A stretch of DNA of 14,932 bases. Source: Candidatus Parcubacteria bacterium (lineage in GTDB: Bacteria > Patescibacteriota > Patescibacteriia > Patescibacteriales > UBA12075). The DNA is taken from positions 1-14,932 of the forward strand of contig JAGLJW010000025.1 in assembly GCA_023142215.1 (NCBI GenBank), given 5' to 3'. The position numbers and the translations under genes were made by a program. This document shows, one piece after another, positions 1 through 6,636 of this stretch (position 1 is its first letter; each line of letters starts with the position of its first letter). The notes under the pieces are model-generated. The model saw only the letters and a list, made by a program, of their open reading frames with translations, ran no database searches and was not told where the DNA came from.

Positions 1-605
1 CTTATGATATTGGTTTCCAATGGATATCTGGTTGTTTTGAAAGAGGACATAATATGATGTATGTATGTCTTGATAATGAAGCTTATGCAAATACAGGAAT
101 GCAAGCCAGCGGGGCTACGCCCTGGGGATCATCAACAACAACTACTCCATCTGGAATTGGAGAAACAATTGATGCTATTGGATCACATCAATCAAAGAAA
201 GACATGATCGCAATTGCTCTTGCTCATGGTTTAAATTATGTAGCTCAAACAACAGTTGGTTATAATTATGATATTGAAGCAAAAGTTAATAAAGCAGTTG
301 AAATGGAAGGTCCAGCTTATATCCAAATTTTATCACCTTGCATTCCTGGTTGGAAAATAAATCCTTCACAAGCACCAGAAATGGGTCGTTTAGCTGCTCA
401 AACAGGATTGTATCCGCAGTTAGAATATGTAAATGGTAAGTTGATAAATAAAACTAAAATAGTTAAAAAAATTAAAGTAGAAGAATATTTAAAACCGCAA
501 GGAAGATTTAAACATTTATTTAATACGGAACAAGGGAGAAAGCAGATTGAATATATACAAGAATTAGCAGATAAAAATATTGAGAAATATGGATTAATGG
601 AATAA
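1..605 (+). CDS. porB: Pyruvate:ferredoxin oxidoreductase, beta subunit (3' part)
   Basis: This is the C-terminal 200 residues of the thiamine-diphosphate-binding beta subunit of a 2-oxoacid (probably pyruvate) ferredoxin oxidoreductase. The enzyme oxidatively decarboxylates pyruvate to acetyl-CoA and reduces ferredoxin in the cytoplasm. The reading frame is open from base 3 to the window edge, so the 5' end is missing; an ATG at 54 is internal. The first visible residues, YDIGFQWISGCFERGHN, follow directly on where the family has its GDGG cofactor motif. They are followed by the hallmark DNEAYANTGMQASGATP and by SPCIPGW and RLAAQTGLYP. The full protein is usually about 300 residues, so roughly a third is outside. 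It ends at TAA (603-605). I see no GC-rich terminator directly after it. The last 87 bases recur downstream (see the fragment at 1808-1896). The substrate could be another 2-oxoacid, because the alpha and gamma subunits are not visible. Confidence 0.9.
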   Translation, partial: YDIGFQWISGCFERGHNMMYVCLDNEAYANTGMQASGATPWGSSTTTTPSGIGETIDAIGSHQSKKDMIAIALAHGLNYVAQTTVGYNYDIEAKVNKAVEMEGPAYIQILSPCIPGWKINPSQAPEMGRLAAQTGLYPQLEYVNGKLINKTKIVKKIKVEEYLKPQGRFKHLFNTEQGRKQIEYIQELADKNIEKYGLME

Positions 606-673
606 ATATTTTTTAATAGTAACATCTAATTACTAAATATTAGCAAATATATAGAAATTATTATTATTTTCTA

Positions 674-702
674 TTGTTTTTATTATTTAATTGTATTATA
701 AT
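674..702 (+). promoter_or_regulatory. Possible promoter for the secreted-protein gene
   Basis: TTGTTT (674-679), 17 bases, then a perfect TATAAT (697-702). It would give a 5' leader of about 185 nt before the ATG at 894. The whole gap 606-893 is extremely AT-rich, so a chance match is quite possible. I see nothing else structured in that gap. Confidence 0.3.
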
Positions 703-880
703 CTTGATGTTGAAATTAAATTTTTATAAAATATCATATATTGTATTTTAGTTATTTTTCTTAAGAAATAGTTTAAATATAGAATATAGTATTCAATAGA
801 AGTTTTATTTGAATATTGCTCTTTAAATTTTTATTTTTTTGTTTTGAAATGCAAAAACAATATCATCACCATTAACAAAA

Positions 881-886
881 AAGGAG
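881..886 (+). promoter_or_regulatory. Strong Shine-Dalgarno site
   Basis: AAGGAG ends 7 bases before the ATG at 894 and fixes that start. It is the only full Shine-Dalgarno sequence before any gene in this window. The other genes have none, apart from a weak AAGGT before the NIF3 gene. Confidence 0.85.
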
Positions 887-893
887 AAAGATT

Positions 894-1721
894 ATGAAAA
901 AGTTGACTGTAGTCTTTATTGTTGGTTTTATTACATTGCTATTTACCTCTTATGCATTCGCAGAAGAAAATTGGGTAGATCAGGCAATCAAAAATGCTAA
1001 TAGTGGCAACATGGAACAAGCTGTACTAATAGTAGAAAAGAACAAACATAAAGCCGATTTTGAAACAGCAAAAAAGTTTTCTAGTAATCTTCAACAACTT
1101 GGACTAGCAAGAATCATCTGGTATGACTATATAGATAATAAATATATGGATAATAAAAGTTTAGGATATGCTAATCGCAATTGTAGTTCAGATGATAAAG
1201 CAAAAGCACATTTTTATATTGGTTCAAGTATTTTTATTGATAGCGCATTAAATGAGAATCTGGATTTAAAATCAGTAATGCATCATTTTACGATGGCTAT
1301 AAGTTTAAATAATAGTTATCACGAAAAAAGTGTTAGTGTTTTGCAATATTCTATTTCTACTATTCTTTCTAGCAATGAAATTTTTCCTGTTAAATCTATA
1401 GCTAATGAAATTCATTCTATTAAGCTCATGGTAGAGGCTGTTAATGCTTTTGGTGCACATGTTAATAGTGCTAATAATTACCAGAAAGCAATGGAACTTG
1501 TAAATCTTAGTAGCTATCTTCATGATGATGATGTTTTCATTAAATGTCTTGATATAGCATCTCTCTTTACATTTACCGACAAACAAAGAGCTGATATCGG
1601 TAATCGTTATCTTCAAATTGCACGCAAAACTAATGATTCGGCAATCTATCAAAAAGCCGAAAATATTCTTGGTGCAGATGTTGTCAGTCAAACCAGATAT
1701 GGTGCTTCTGCCAAAAAATAA
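894..1721 (+). CDS. Secreted helical-repeat (TPR-like) protein of unknown function
   Basis: A 275-residue protein that I cannot assign to a family. Residues 1-23 are a classic Sec signal peptide: MKK, a hydrophobic core, then SYAFA before EENW. No lipobox cysteine is present. The mature part looks almost entirely alpha-helical. The stretch at about 104-145 (KAHFYIGSSIFIDSAL, then HHFTMAISLNNSYHEK) resembles a tetratricopeptide-type repeat, and the N-terminal QAIKNANSGNMEQAVLIVEK could be another. A binding or scaffolding role outside the membrane is an inference from fold class only. Translation starts at a strong Shine-Dalgarno site and the gene ends in its own hairpin terminator, so it is a single-gene unit. 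It lies between the intact porB 3' end and a decayed copy of that end, which suggests that the gene arrived by insertion or that it marks an old duplication. Confidence 0.75.
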   Translation: MKKLTVVFIVGFITLLFTSYAFAEENWVDQAIKNANSGNMEQAVLIVEKNKHKADFETAKKFSSNLQQLGLARIIWYDYIDNKYMDNKSLGYANRNCSSDDKAKAHFYIGSSIFIDSALNENLDLKSVMHHFTMAISLNNSYHEKSVSVLQYSISTILSSNEIFPVKSIANEIHSIKLMVEAVNAFGAHVNSANNYQKAMELVNLSSYLHDDDVFIKCLDIASLFTFTDKQRADIGNRYLQIARKTNDSAIYQKAENILGADVVSQTRYGASAKK

Positions 1722-1756
1722 CAAAAAAATAAAATTTTTTCATTAATTTAATTTCA

Positions 1757-1793
1757 CAGGGAATAAAACACTATTCCCTGTTTTATTTTTTTT
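1757..1793 (+). terminator. Rho-independent terminator
   Basis: CAGGGAATA (1757-1765) pairs perfectly with TATTCCCTG (1772-1780) around a 6-base loop. A T-rich tract of 13 bases with a single A (1781-1793) follows. It begins 36 bases after the stop codon of the secreted-protein gene. Confidence 0.9.
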
Positions 1794-1807
1794 AAGCAAT
1801 TCTATGT

Positions 1808-1896
1808 CTTAATACAGAACAAGGGAGAAAACAAATTGAGTATATATAAGAATTAGTAGATAGAAATATTGAGAAATATGGATTAATGGAATAAAT
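1808..1896 (+). pseudogene. Decayed duplicate of the porB 3' end
   Basis: Bases 1810-1896 align without gaps to porB 521-607 (offset 1289) with 7 differences in 87 positions. Weak similarity reaches back to 1808. All seven differences are transitions. In the porB frame four are silent, two are conservative (Ala to Val, Lys to Arg) and one turns CAA (Gln) into TAA. The copy therefore reads NTEQGRKQIEYI, stop, ELVDRNIEKYGLME, stop. It keeps even the final TAA. The silent-rich pattern suggests that the copy diverged under coding constraint before or while it was cut off. It has no start and no upstream part, so it is a remnant rather than a gene. Confidence 0.88.
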
Positions 1897-2037
1897 TGAA
1901 TTATGTATTAGATGTTTTTATAAATTTCTATAAAGATTTATTTTGATTAATTATAATTTTTACAATATTATTTTTTACTGCTATTTTTTTATTTTATTAA
2001 TTCTTTTTTTGTTTTTTGAATAACTTTTTTTTAATTA

Positions 2038-4542
2038 TTAATCTATTTCGCCAACATCAATTTTTCTTATATCATTATTTGTGATTCCAAGTCCCAACTC
2101 TCTCATAATATTAAAAGCGTCTGCAGGACGATTAAGGTAATAACCTTTTAAATCATTAGGGTTTACATAATATGCCTCGCCGTTTTGTTCAACATCTAAT
2201 AATATTTTTCCCGATAGTCCGACTGGGAATTTTGAATCAAGATAGCCGTTAAGTTCGCTGTGTTTAATGCCAAGTCCTAAATTTCTCATAATATCAAAAG
2301 CATCCGCTGGACGACCCAAATAATATTTCTTTTTGTTGTCAGGATATACATACCATCCCTCGCCGTTTTTTTCTACTTGCAATAAAATATTTCCGCTTAT
2401 TCTTTTTGATAAATTATTGTCTATTTTTGTTATTAGTGATTTTTCTTCTTGGACAATATCACCAACACAACTATTCCCAGCCTCGTTCCAATCATATCCA
2501 CTCCGACAACTGCATAAACTTTGTCCATCTTCATTAAAATCTCCCGTAAAATAACTGTTTGCACCGTAATAACTTTTACAATTTTTGTCGTAATCATTAT
2601 TATCGGAATTATCAGCATTGTTATTTTCATCTTCATCAAAAATAAACAAATCCAAAGAATCAAGCGTGTTTAAATCAATATCTTCTAAAATTGATACTCT
2701 TGCGTAGTTATTATTGCCGTTATTATTATATGCCATCGGGGAATTATTAAGCCAGCTATTGATTTTATTCACGGATAATATATAACCTATAGAATTCAAA
2801 TCGCCTTTTATTACGGCAGAGGGTATTCCTATAAATGTTCCGTTTTTAAGATAAGCTCCACCTCCCGAATTACCATATTCAATAATGGCGGTTGTTTTTA
2901 AATAATTACCATCAACTCCGCTGAAATCTCCGCTGGTATAGGTTATTTTTGTACCGAATTTTCCTGGATAGCCGTAAGTTGTAATTTGATCTCCTAAATG
3001 GAGATTATCGCTGTTGCCTCCTGTAATGTTTATCGCGGTAAGATCTTTACTGTAAGGATTTCTTAATTTTAAGATAGCAATATCAGAATTGCTTGAAACG
3101 CTGTAAATATCAGCTATGTGTCTGTCCGCAAAATATGGCTCGTCATTATAATTGTCTATAAATCCAACAAGACATCCTACTGTGCCGTCCACAACATGCT
3201 TATTGGTTAATATTGTTCCGTCTGAATCAATAATAGTTCCTGATCCTTGGCTTGCCATTGTTCTACTAACAGGGCATAAAAGTTTAACTGTTGCTTTTAT
3301 TATTGAGGATTGATTAACAATTTCTAAATCATCTGATGGTGTTTGAGGTTGAGGTTGGTTTGGAACTTGGCAATATTGGGATGTTGCCGGCGATGCGGTT
3401 TCTGCGGATGGGCAATTATAAGTTCTATTACAGCTTCTTGTTTGAATCCCTTGCGGGGAACAAGTTCCCCAGTTTCCGCATTGCCATATGTCTTCTGTGC
3501 AAGGCGGGGTGTAAGTGCAAGATTGAGTTGTTACAGGAGAAGATACACCACCCTCGCAATTTGAAGTTTTATTACATGTCCTTGTTTGTTGTTTATTTGT
3601 TGAACATGCACTCCAATTAGAACATGACCAATCATTAGAAGTACAAACTGAAGTATAAACACAGGATTGAGAAGTTGCTGGAGACGGAGTGTCTATTAGC
3701 GAACAGTCATAAATTTTATTACAAGTTCTACTTTGTTGTTCATTAGATAAACAGGCTCCCCAACTACTACAGTTCCATGTATCTTCTGTGCATTCCGGAG
3801 TGCATGATTGAGAAGTTGTTGGAGATGGAGTATTTATTAGCAAACAGTCGTATGTTTTGGTACATACTCTTGTTTGACTGCCATTGATATTGCACGTAGT
3901 CCAATCATTGCAAAACCATAAATCTGATTCGCATGTATAAGTTGAATAAGGTTTACTTTCAGCGTCATATCCATTTTTTACAACTATTTCAATATCTCCA
4001 ATATTTTCTAATGTCTCAGAAGCTATTGCCTCTATTCTACTTCTGCTCCAATAAGTTACATCAAGATTTTGACCATTAAACATTAAATTGCCCGCGGAAT
4101 CAGAAAAAGAGTGATATGCGTAGCTTCTACTAGCATAAACCGTTATTTTATTATCTACTATTTCAACACTACTGATAATTGGTTCTAAATAATAAAATGG
4201 ACCATTGATAACCGAACCATCCCTTACTATTTTAGTTATGCCATAATAATCAGTAATCAATGTTGGTTTAACTATGATTTGAGAATCGTTCCATGAATCA
4301 GCATCAACAGCATTAACGCAACTTGTGTTTGTATCATTAAAGCACACTTTTGAACTGTCAATATCTGAATACATTAAATTGATACCGTTAATCATAACGG
4401 TATCACCTGGTGCAATAACATTTGGAGAAACTGAACTTACTGTTGTTGTTTGATTTGCTTGTGTAAATTGATTGTTAAAATTAATTGTCGCTAATCCTAA
4501 TACACAAATTAAGATTAAAAAAAATGTAAATTGTTTTTTCAT
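2038..4542 (-). CDS. Secreted multidomain protein: TIG-like + four TSP1-like repeats + trypsin/HtrA-like protease
   Basis: An 834-residue exported protein. A signal peptide covers about 1-29. Residues 33-120 look like an IPT/TIG immunoglobulin-like fold (SSVSPNVIAPGDTVMINGINL), and 121-200 may be a second one. Four cysteine-rich thrombospondin-1-like repeats follow at about 204-247, 251-294, 300-342 and 348-391 (pattern W-x-C-x2-W-x2-C ... QTR-x-C). Residues 412-600 are a serine protease with an apparently complete triad: His449 (TNKHVVD), Asp487 (NSDIAIL) and Ser559 (GNSGGGAY). The fold resembles S1C/HtrA, but I see no PDZ domain. An Asp/Asn-rich, possibly calcium-binding linker (635-655) and a small Cys module (655-692) come next. 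Two copies of a repeat I link to Patescibacteria close it (about 714-760 and 774-820). Adhesion plus proteolysis at the surface is an inference. No Shine-Dalgarno is visible. The gene follows the membrane-protein gene by 36 bp, probably in one transcript. Confidence 0.88.
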   Translation of the reverse strand: MKKQFTFFLILICVLGLATINFNNQFTQANQTTTVSSVSPNVIAPGDTVMINGINLMYSDIDSSKVCFNDTNTSCVNAVDADSWNDSQIIVKPTLITDYYGITKIVRDGSVINGPFYYLEPIISSVEIVDNKITVYASRSYAYHSFSDSAGNLMFNGQNLDVTYWSRSRIEAIASETLENIGDIEIVVKNGYDAESKPYSTYTCESDLWFCNDWTTCNINGSQTRVCTKTYDCLLINTPSPTTSQSCTPECTEDTWNCSSWGACLSNEQQSRTCNKIYDCSLIDTPSPATSQSCVYTSVCTSNDWSCSNWSACSTNKQQTRTCNKTSNCEGGVSSPVTTQSCTYTPPCTEDIWQCGNWGTCSPQGIQTRSCNRTYNCPSAETASPATSQYCQVPNQPQPQTPSDDLEIVNQSSIIKATVKLLCPVSRTMASQGSGTIIDSDGTILTNKHVVDGTVGCLVGFIDNYNDEPYFADRHIADIYSVSSNSDIAILKLRNPYSKDLTAINITGGNSDNLHLGDQITTYGYPGKFGTKITYTSGDFSGVDGNYLKTTAIIEYGNSGGGAYLKNGTFIGIPSAVIKGDLNSIGYILSVNKINSWLNNSPMAYNNNGNNNYARVSILEDIDLNTLDSLDLFIFDEDENNNADNSDNNDYDKNCKSYYGANSYFTGDFNEDGQSLCSCRSGYDWNEAGNSCVGDIVQEEKSLITKIDNNLSKRISGNILLQVEKNGEGWYVYPDNKKKYYLGRPADAFDIMRNLGLGIKHSELNGYLDSKFPVGLSGKILLDVEQNGEAYYVNPNDLKGYYLNRPADAFNIMRELGLGITNNDIRKIDVGEID
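2083..2403 (-). repeat. Two-copy C-terminal repeat inside the protease gene
   Basis: Bases 2263-2403 and 2083-2223 encode two 47-residue copies. Both run from SG-(N/K)-ILL-x-VE-x-NGE, through YYV or WYV and YYL-x-RPADAF, to IMR-x-LGLGI. The spacing is 60 codons. They probably act as a cell-surface or cell-wall binding module, although I know of no proven function. Confidence 0.75.
3370..3933 (-). repeat. Four tandem TSP1-like repeats inside the protease gene
   Basis: The units start at 3933, 3792, 3645 and 3501 and run toward lower coordinates, about 141-147 bp apart. Each carries the frame W-x-C-x2-W-x2-C, then Q(T/S)R-x-C, then a Ser/Pro/Thr stretch ending in S-Q-x-C. The repeats are diverged at the DNA level, so they are not recent duplications. 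Confidence 0.8.
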
Positions 4543-4578
4543 AAATTAAGCTGATTAATTAGTTATAAGAAATAAATA

Positions 4579-5292
4579 TTATTCAATTTTCATACTTTTT
4601 CTTAACTCTTTAAATTTTTCAGCACTACCGATAATAAATCCGATATCACTCTTTATATCATGTAATTCTATTCTATTCTTTAATTCTTTATTTTTTCTTG
4701 AAAATTCTTCGTCTTTTCTTGGGGCATCATCATGAGAATTGTACCCTAACTTTGTCAAAGTATAGCTATCCACAATATGATAATATTTTCCTTTCCTCGG
4801 ATTTTCCTTCGGATTTTCCTCCTTATTTTTTTTCTTATCATAAACTACCATATAAATTCTACTTTTTGTATTTTCATTTTTACAACGTGCGATTTTAAAA
4901 TTTCCCTTTTTTTCCATTATTTCTCTTTTAAATCTCCGCATAATAAGTAGGTTATGCAACCAATAATACCAAAAAATGAAAAAAGTGAAAAAAATGAAAA
5001 GAAATCCCCAAATATTCTTTGAAATAAATTCAACAATATTTTTTAAAATTTCAATATTATTTTTATTTTTTGTCTGATCTAAATATAAAGTATACACGAG
5101 CGGTTCATGTGGAACGTGATAATTATGGTAACTCGTAGTTTTTTCATTTTTCAATTTATCAGTTGTAGTCGTGCTGTTTAAATTGTCGGAGGCTTTTGAC
5201 ACATTAAAAAAACCTATGACTAGAGTAACAGAGATTAAAATTGATAAAATTATAATTTTTTTCATCATATTTTTAAAATAAATCGTTTTCAT
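4579..5292 (-). CDS. Membrane protein of unknown function, upstream of the protease gene
   Basis: A 237-residue protein that I do not recognise. Residues 10-34 form a signal peptide or first membrane segment, with a possible cleavage after SKA. Residues 35-90 are a polar extracellular stretch. Residues 94-116 are a strong aromatic transmembrane helix (FLFIFFTFFIFWYYWLH), followed by basic residues MRRFKREIMEKK that mark the cytoplasmic side. The C-terminal 117-237 is highly charged. Its KGKYYHIVDSYTLTKLGYN faintly resembles short repeats seen in surface proteins, but I would not assign a family. The start could instead be Met9 or Met10 (5268 or 5265), which gives a more ordinary signal peptide; no Shine-Dalgarno decides this. 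The stop lies 36 bp before the start of the secreted protease gene, which suggests co-transcription and perhaps a role in anchoring or exporting that protein. Confidence 0.7.
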   Translation of the reverse strand: MKTIYFKNMMKKIIILSILISVTLVIGFFNVSKASDNLNSTTTTDKLKNEKTTSYHNYHVPHEPLVYTLYLDQTKNKNNIEILKNIVEFISKNIWGFLFIFFTFFIFWYYWLHNLLIMRRFKREIMEKKGNFKIARCKNENTKSRIYMVVYDKKKNKEENPKENPRKGKYYHIVDSYTLTKLGYNSHDDAPRKDEEFSRKNKELKNRIELHDIKSDIGFIIGSAEKFKELRKSMKIE

Positions 5293-5304
5293 GGTGGAAC
5301 AAAA

Positions 5305-5406
5305 AAAGTATCTTTTATTTTCTCTTTTAAATTAATAAAAAAAACTTATTTTAATCGTGTTTAAAACATTGAATATTAAAATTTCCACTAAAATAAAAGA
5401 TATTTT
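5305..5406. repeat. Long AT-rich inverted repeat upstream of the membrane-protein gene
   Basis: TATCTTTTATTTT (5309-5321) is matched perfectly by its reverse complement at 5390-5402. Extending the arms outward gives 17-base arms (5305-5321 and 5390-5406) with two mismatches. About 68 bases separate the arms. It lies just upstream of the start codon at 5292, where it could be an operator, a leader structure, or chance in such AT-rich DNA. Confidence 0.4.
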
Positions 5407-5545
5407 ATACACTGGTTTTTTATGTGGAACTATTTGTTGATAACAGCTTATAATTGTATGCTATCTGGAATTGCTATATATTATCTAATGAAATATTATT
5501 ATTGTAACTATTTAAGCTGTTTAGTAAATTAACGATTTACAGAAG

Positions 5546-6565
5546 TTAGTATTCTGCCAATATTTTTAAAATCTTTTCAGAAAGAATGGTATGTTCTTTT
5601 TGTGATTGTTCTAAATTTTCTTTTGTTCTTTGCACATTCTCAAAACCATCAATAGTTGGGTTTAAATTAAATATAGCCTTGTTTTTAATTTGTGCTAGTG
5701 GAGCTAATTGACCATAGTCTTTAATTAAAGCTAATTCTGATTTCCAAGATTTTTCAACAAGACCATTTCTGCAATGTTTTTCTGATAAATATTTTTTAAT
5801 ATACTCAGGGATTCTAGAGATCCATTCTTCATTATTCTTAATTGGTTTTTTGGAATATTGATTATATGAATTTATTATGTATCCGATAAACAAGCCTTCC
5901 CCATCTAAAACTTTATCATGCGAAATTCCAGTGTCTTTTGCTAAAACTCTTGCTGTTTTTTTCCAGTTATTTTTCCATTCCTCAAAAGTATTTCCTAAAT
6001 TTTCAATACCTTGAACAGAAAAAGCATCTGGCATTAGCGGTGTGACAAAATAGTCAGAACCTAAAAATATGACTCTATTTAATAGATTTAAATTTGGAGA
6101 TGTATCAATAATAAAAAGATCAATTTCCTCATTTAAACCCTTTTCATTTAGAAATCTATCAATAGCACTTGTAATAAAGAATCCCCTTTCAACTCCTTGA
6201 GCTGCGTCACCATAAGCAGATATAAGTGAATTTTCATATTGAGATAGTTTTAAACTTCCTGGCAAAATAAATAGGTTTCCTGTAGTTCCAACTTTTTCAA
6301 ATTGTACACTTTTATCAATATCAGAACCTCCTTTAATAATACCTTCAAGCACTGTATAAATTGTTTTCTGTGTATCAGAAAATAAGTTTTTTTTGAACAT
6401 TCCTAAAGAAAGACGAGATAAATTGCATTGAGGATCTAAATCTATCAAAACAGTTTTATATCCCATTTCTGAAAATTTAACTGCAGTATTATAAGCAAGT
6501 GTTGTTTTTCCAACACCACCTTTATTATTAGTAAATAATAGCTTTTTTGTTCGTGTAAATTTCAT
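5546..6565 (-). CDS. ParA/Soj-family ATPase (orphan)
   Basis: A 339-residue P-loop ATPase of the ParA/MinD superfamily. The deviant Walker A motif KGGVGKTT (15-22) has the signature lysine at 15. The A' motif IDLDPQCNLS (41-50) and Walker B DLFIIDTSP (149-157) are intact. Such ATPases position DNA or protein cargo by ATP-dependent dimerisation on the nucleoid. The protein is longer than minimal chromosomal Soj (about 250 residues). The extra length is a mixed-charge region at about 195-300 plus a helical tail. No ParB or centromere-like array is visible nearby, so its cargo is unknown. A plasmid-type or surface-assembly role is possible. A promoter-like TATAAT 6 nt before the ATG suggests a leaderless mRNA. 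The following gene (4579-5292) is 253 bp away and probably has separate transcription. Confidence 0.85.
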   Translation of the reverse strand: MKFTRTKKLLFTNNKGGVGKTTLAYNTAVKFSEMGYKTVLIDLDPQCNLSRLSLGMFKKNLFSDTQKTIYTVLEGIIKGGSDIDKSVQFEKVGTTGNLFILPGSLKLSQYENSLISAYGDAAQGVERGFFITSAIDRFLNEKGLNEEIDLFIIDTSPNLNLLNRVIFLGSDYFVTPLMPDAFSVQGIENLGNTFEEWKNNWKKTARVLAKDTGISHDKVLDGEGLFIGYIINSYNQYSKKPIKNNEEWISRIPEYIKKYLSEKHCRNGLVEKSWKSELALIKDYGQLAPLAQIKNKAIFNLNPTIDGFENVQRTKENLEQSQKEHTILSEKILKILAEY

Positions 6566-6571
6566 ATAATT

Positions 6572-6599
6572 ATTATATCAGATATGTGCTTTTTTACAA
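6572..6599 (-). promoter_or_regulatory. Promoter of the ParA-type gene (leaderless)
   Basis: On the minus strand, TTGTAA (6594-6599), 16 bases, then TATAAT (6572-6577). The ATG begins only 6 nt after the -10 box, so transcription would start at or next to the initiation codon. No Shine-Dalgarno sequence is present, which agrees. Confidence 0.6.
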
Positions 6600-6636
6600 T
6601 TTTCCCAAAAAGTTTTTTTTAGATAATTTAATAATT

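Larger units (their letters stand above)
1722..2037. other. 316-base gap between convergent genes
   Basis: This gap separates the plus-strand secreted-protein gene from the minus-strand protease gene. It holds the terminator at 1757-1793 and the decayed porB 3' end at 1808-1896. The remaining 1897-2037 is AT-rich, with poly-T runs near 1984-2032. I see no gene, no RNA and no clear terminator for the protease gene in that part. Confidence 0.7.

Noticed and set aside
1305..1724. 139-residue minus-strand reading frame
   Set aside because: Antisense to the secreted-protein gene, which has a signal peptide, an RBS and a terminator; no motif in the antisense frame.
3370..3933. Regularly spaced repeats as a CRISPR array
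   Set aside because: The roughly 144-bp periodicity encodes TSP1-like protein repeats in one open frame, and the DNA units are diverged.
5524..5540. Hairpin GTAAAT/ATTTAC after the ParA-type gene as a terminator
   Set aside because: Only a 6-bp AT-rich stem and no T tract on the minus strand.
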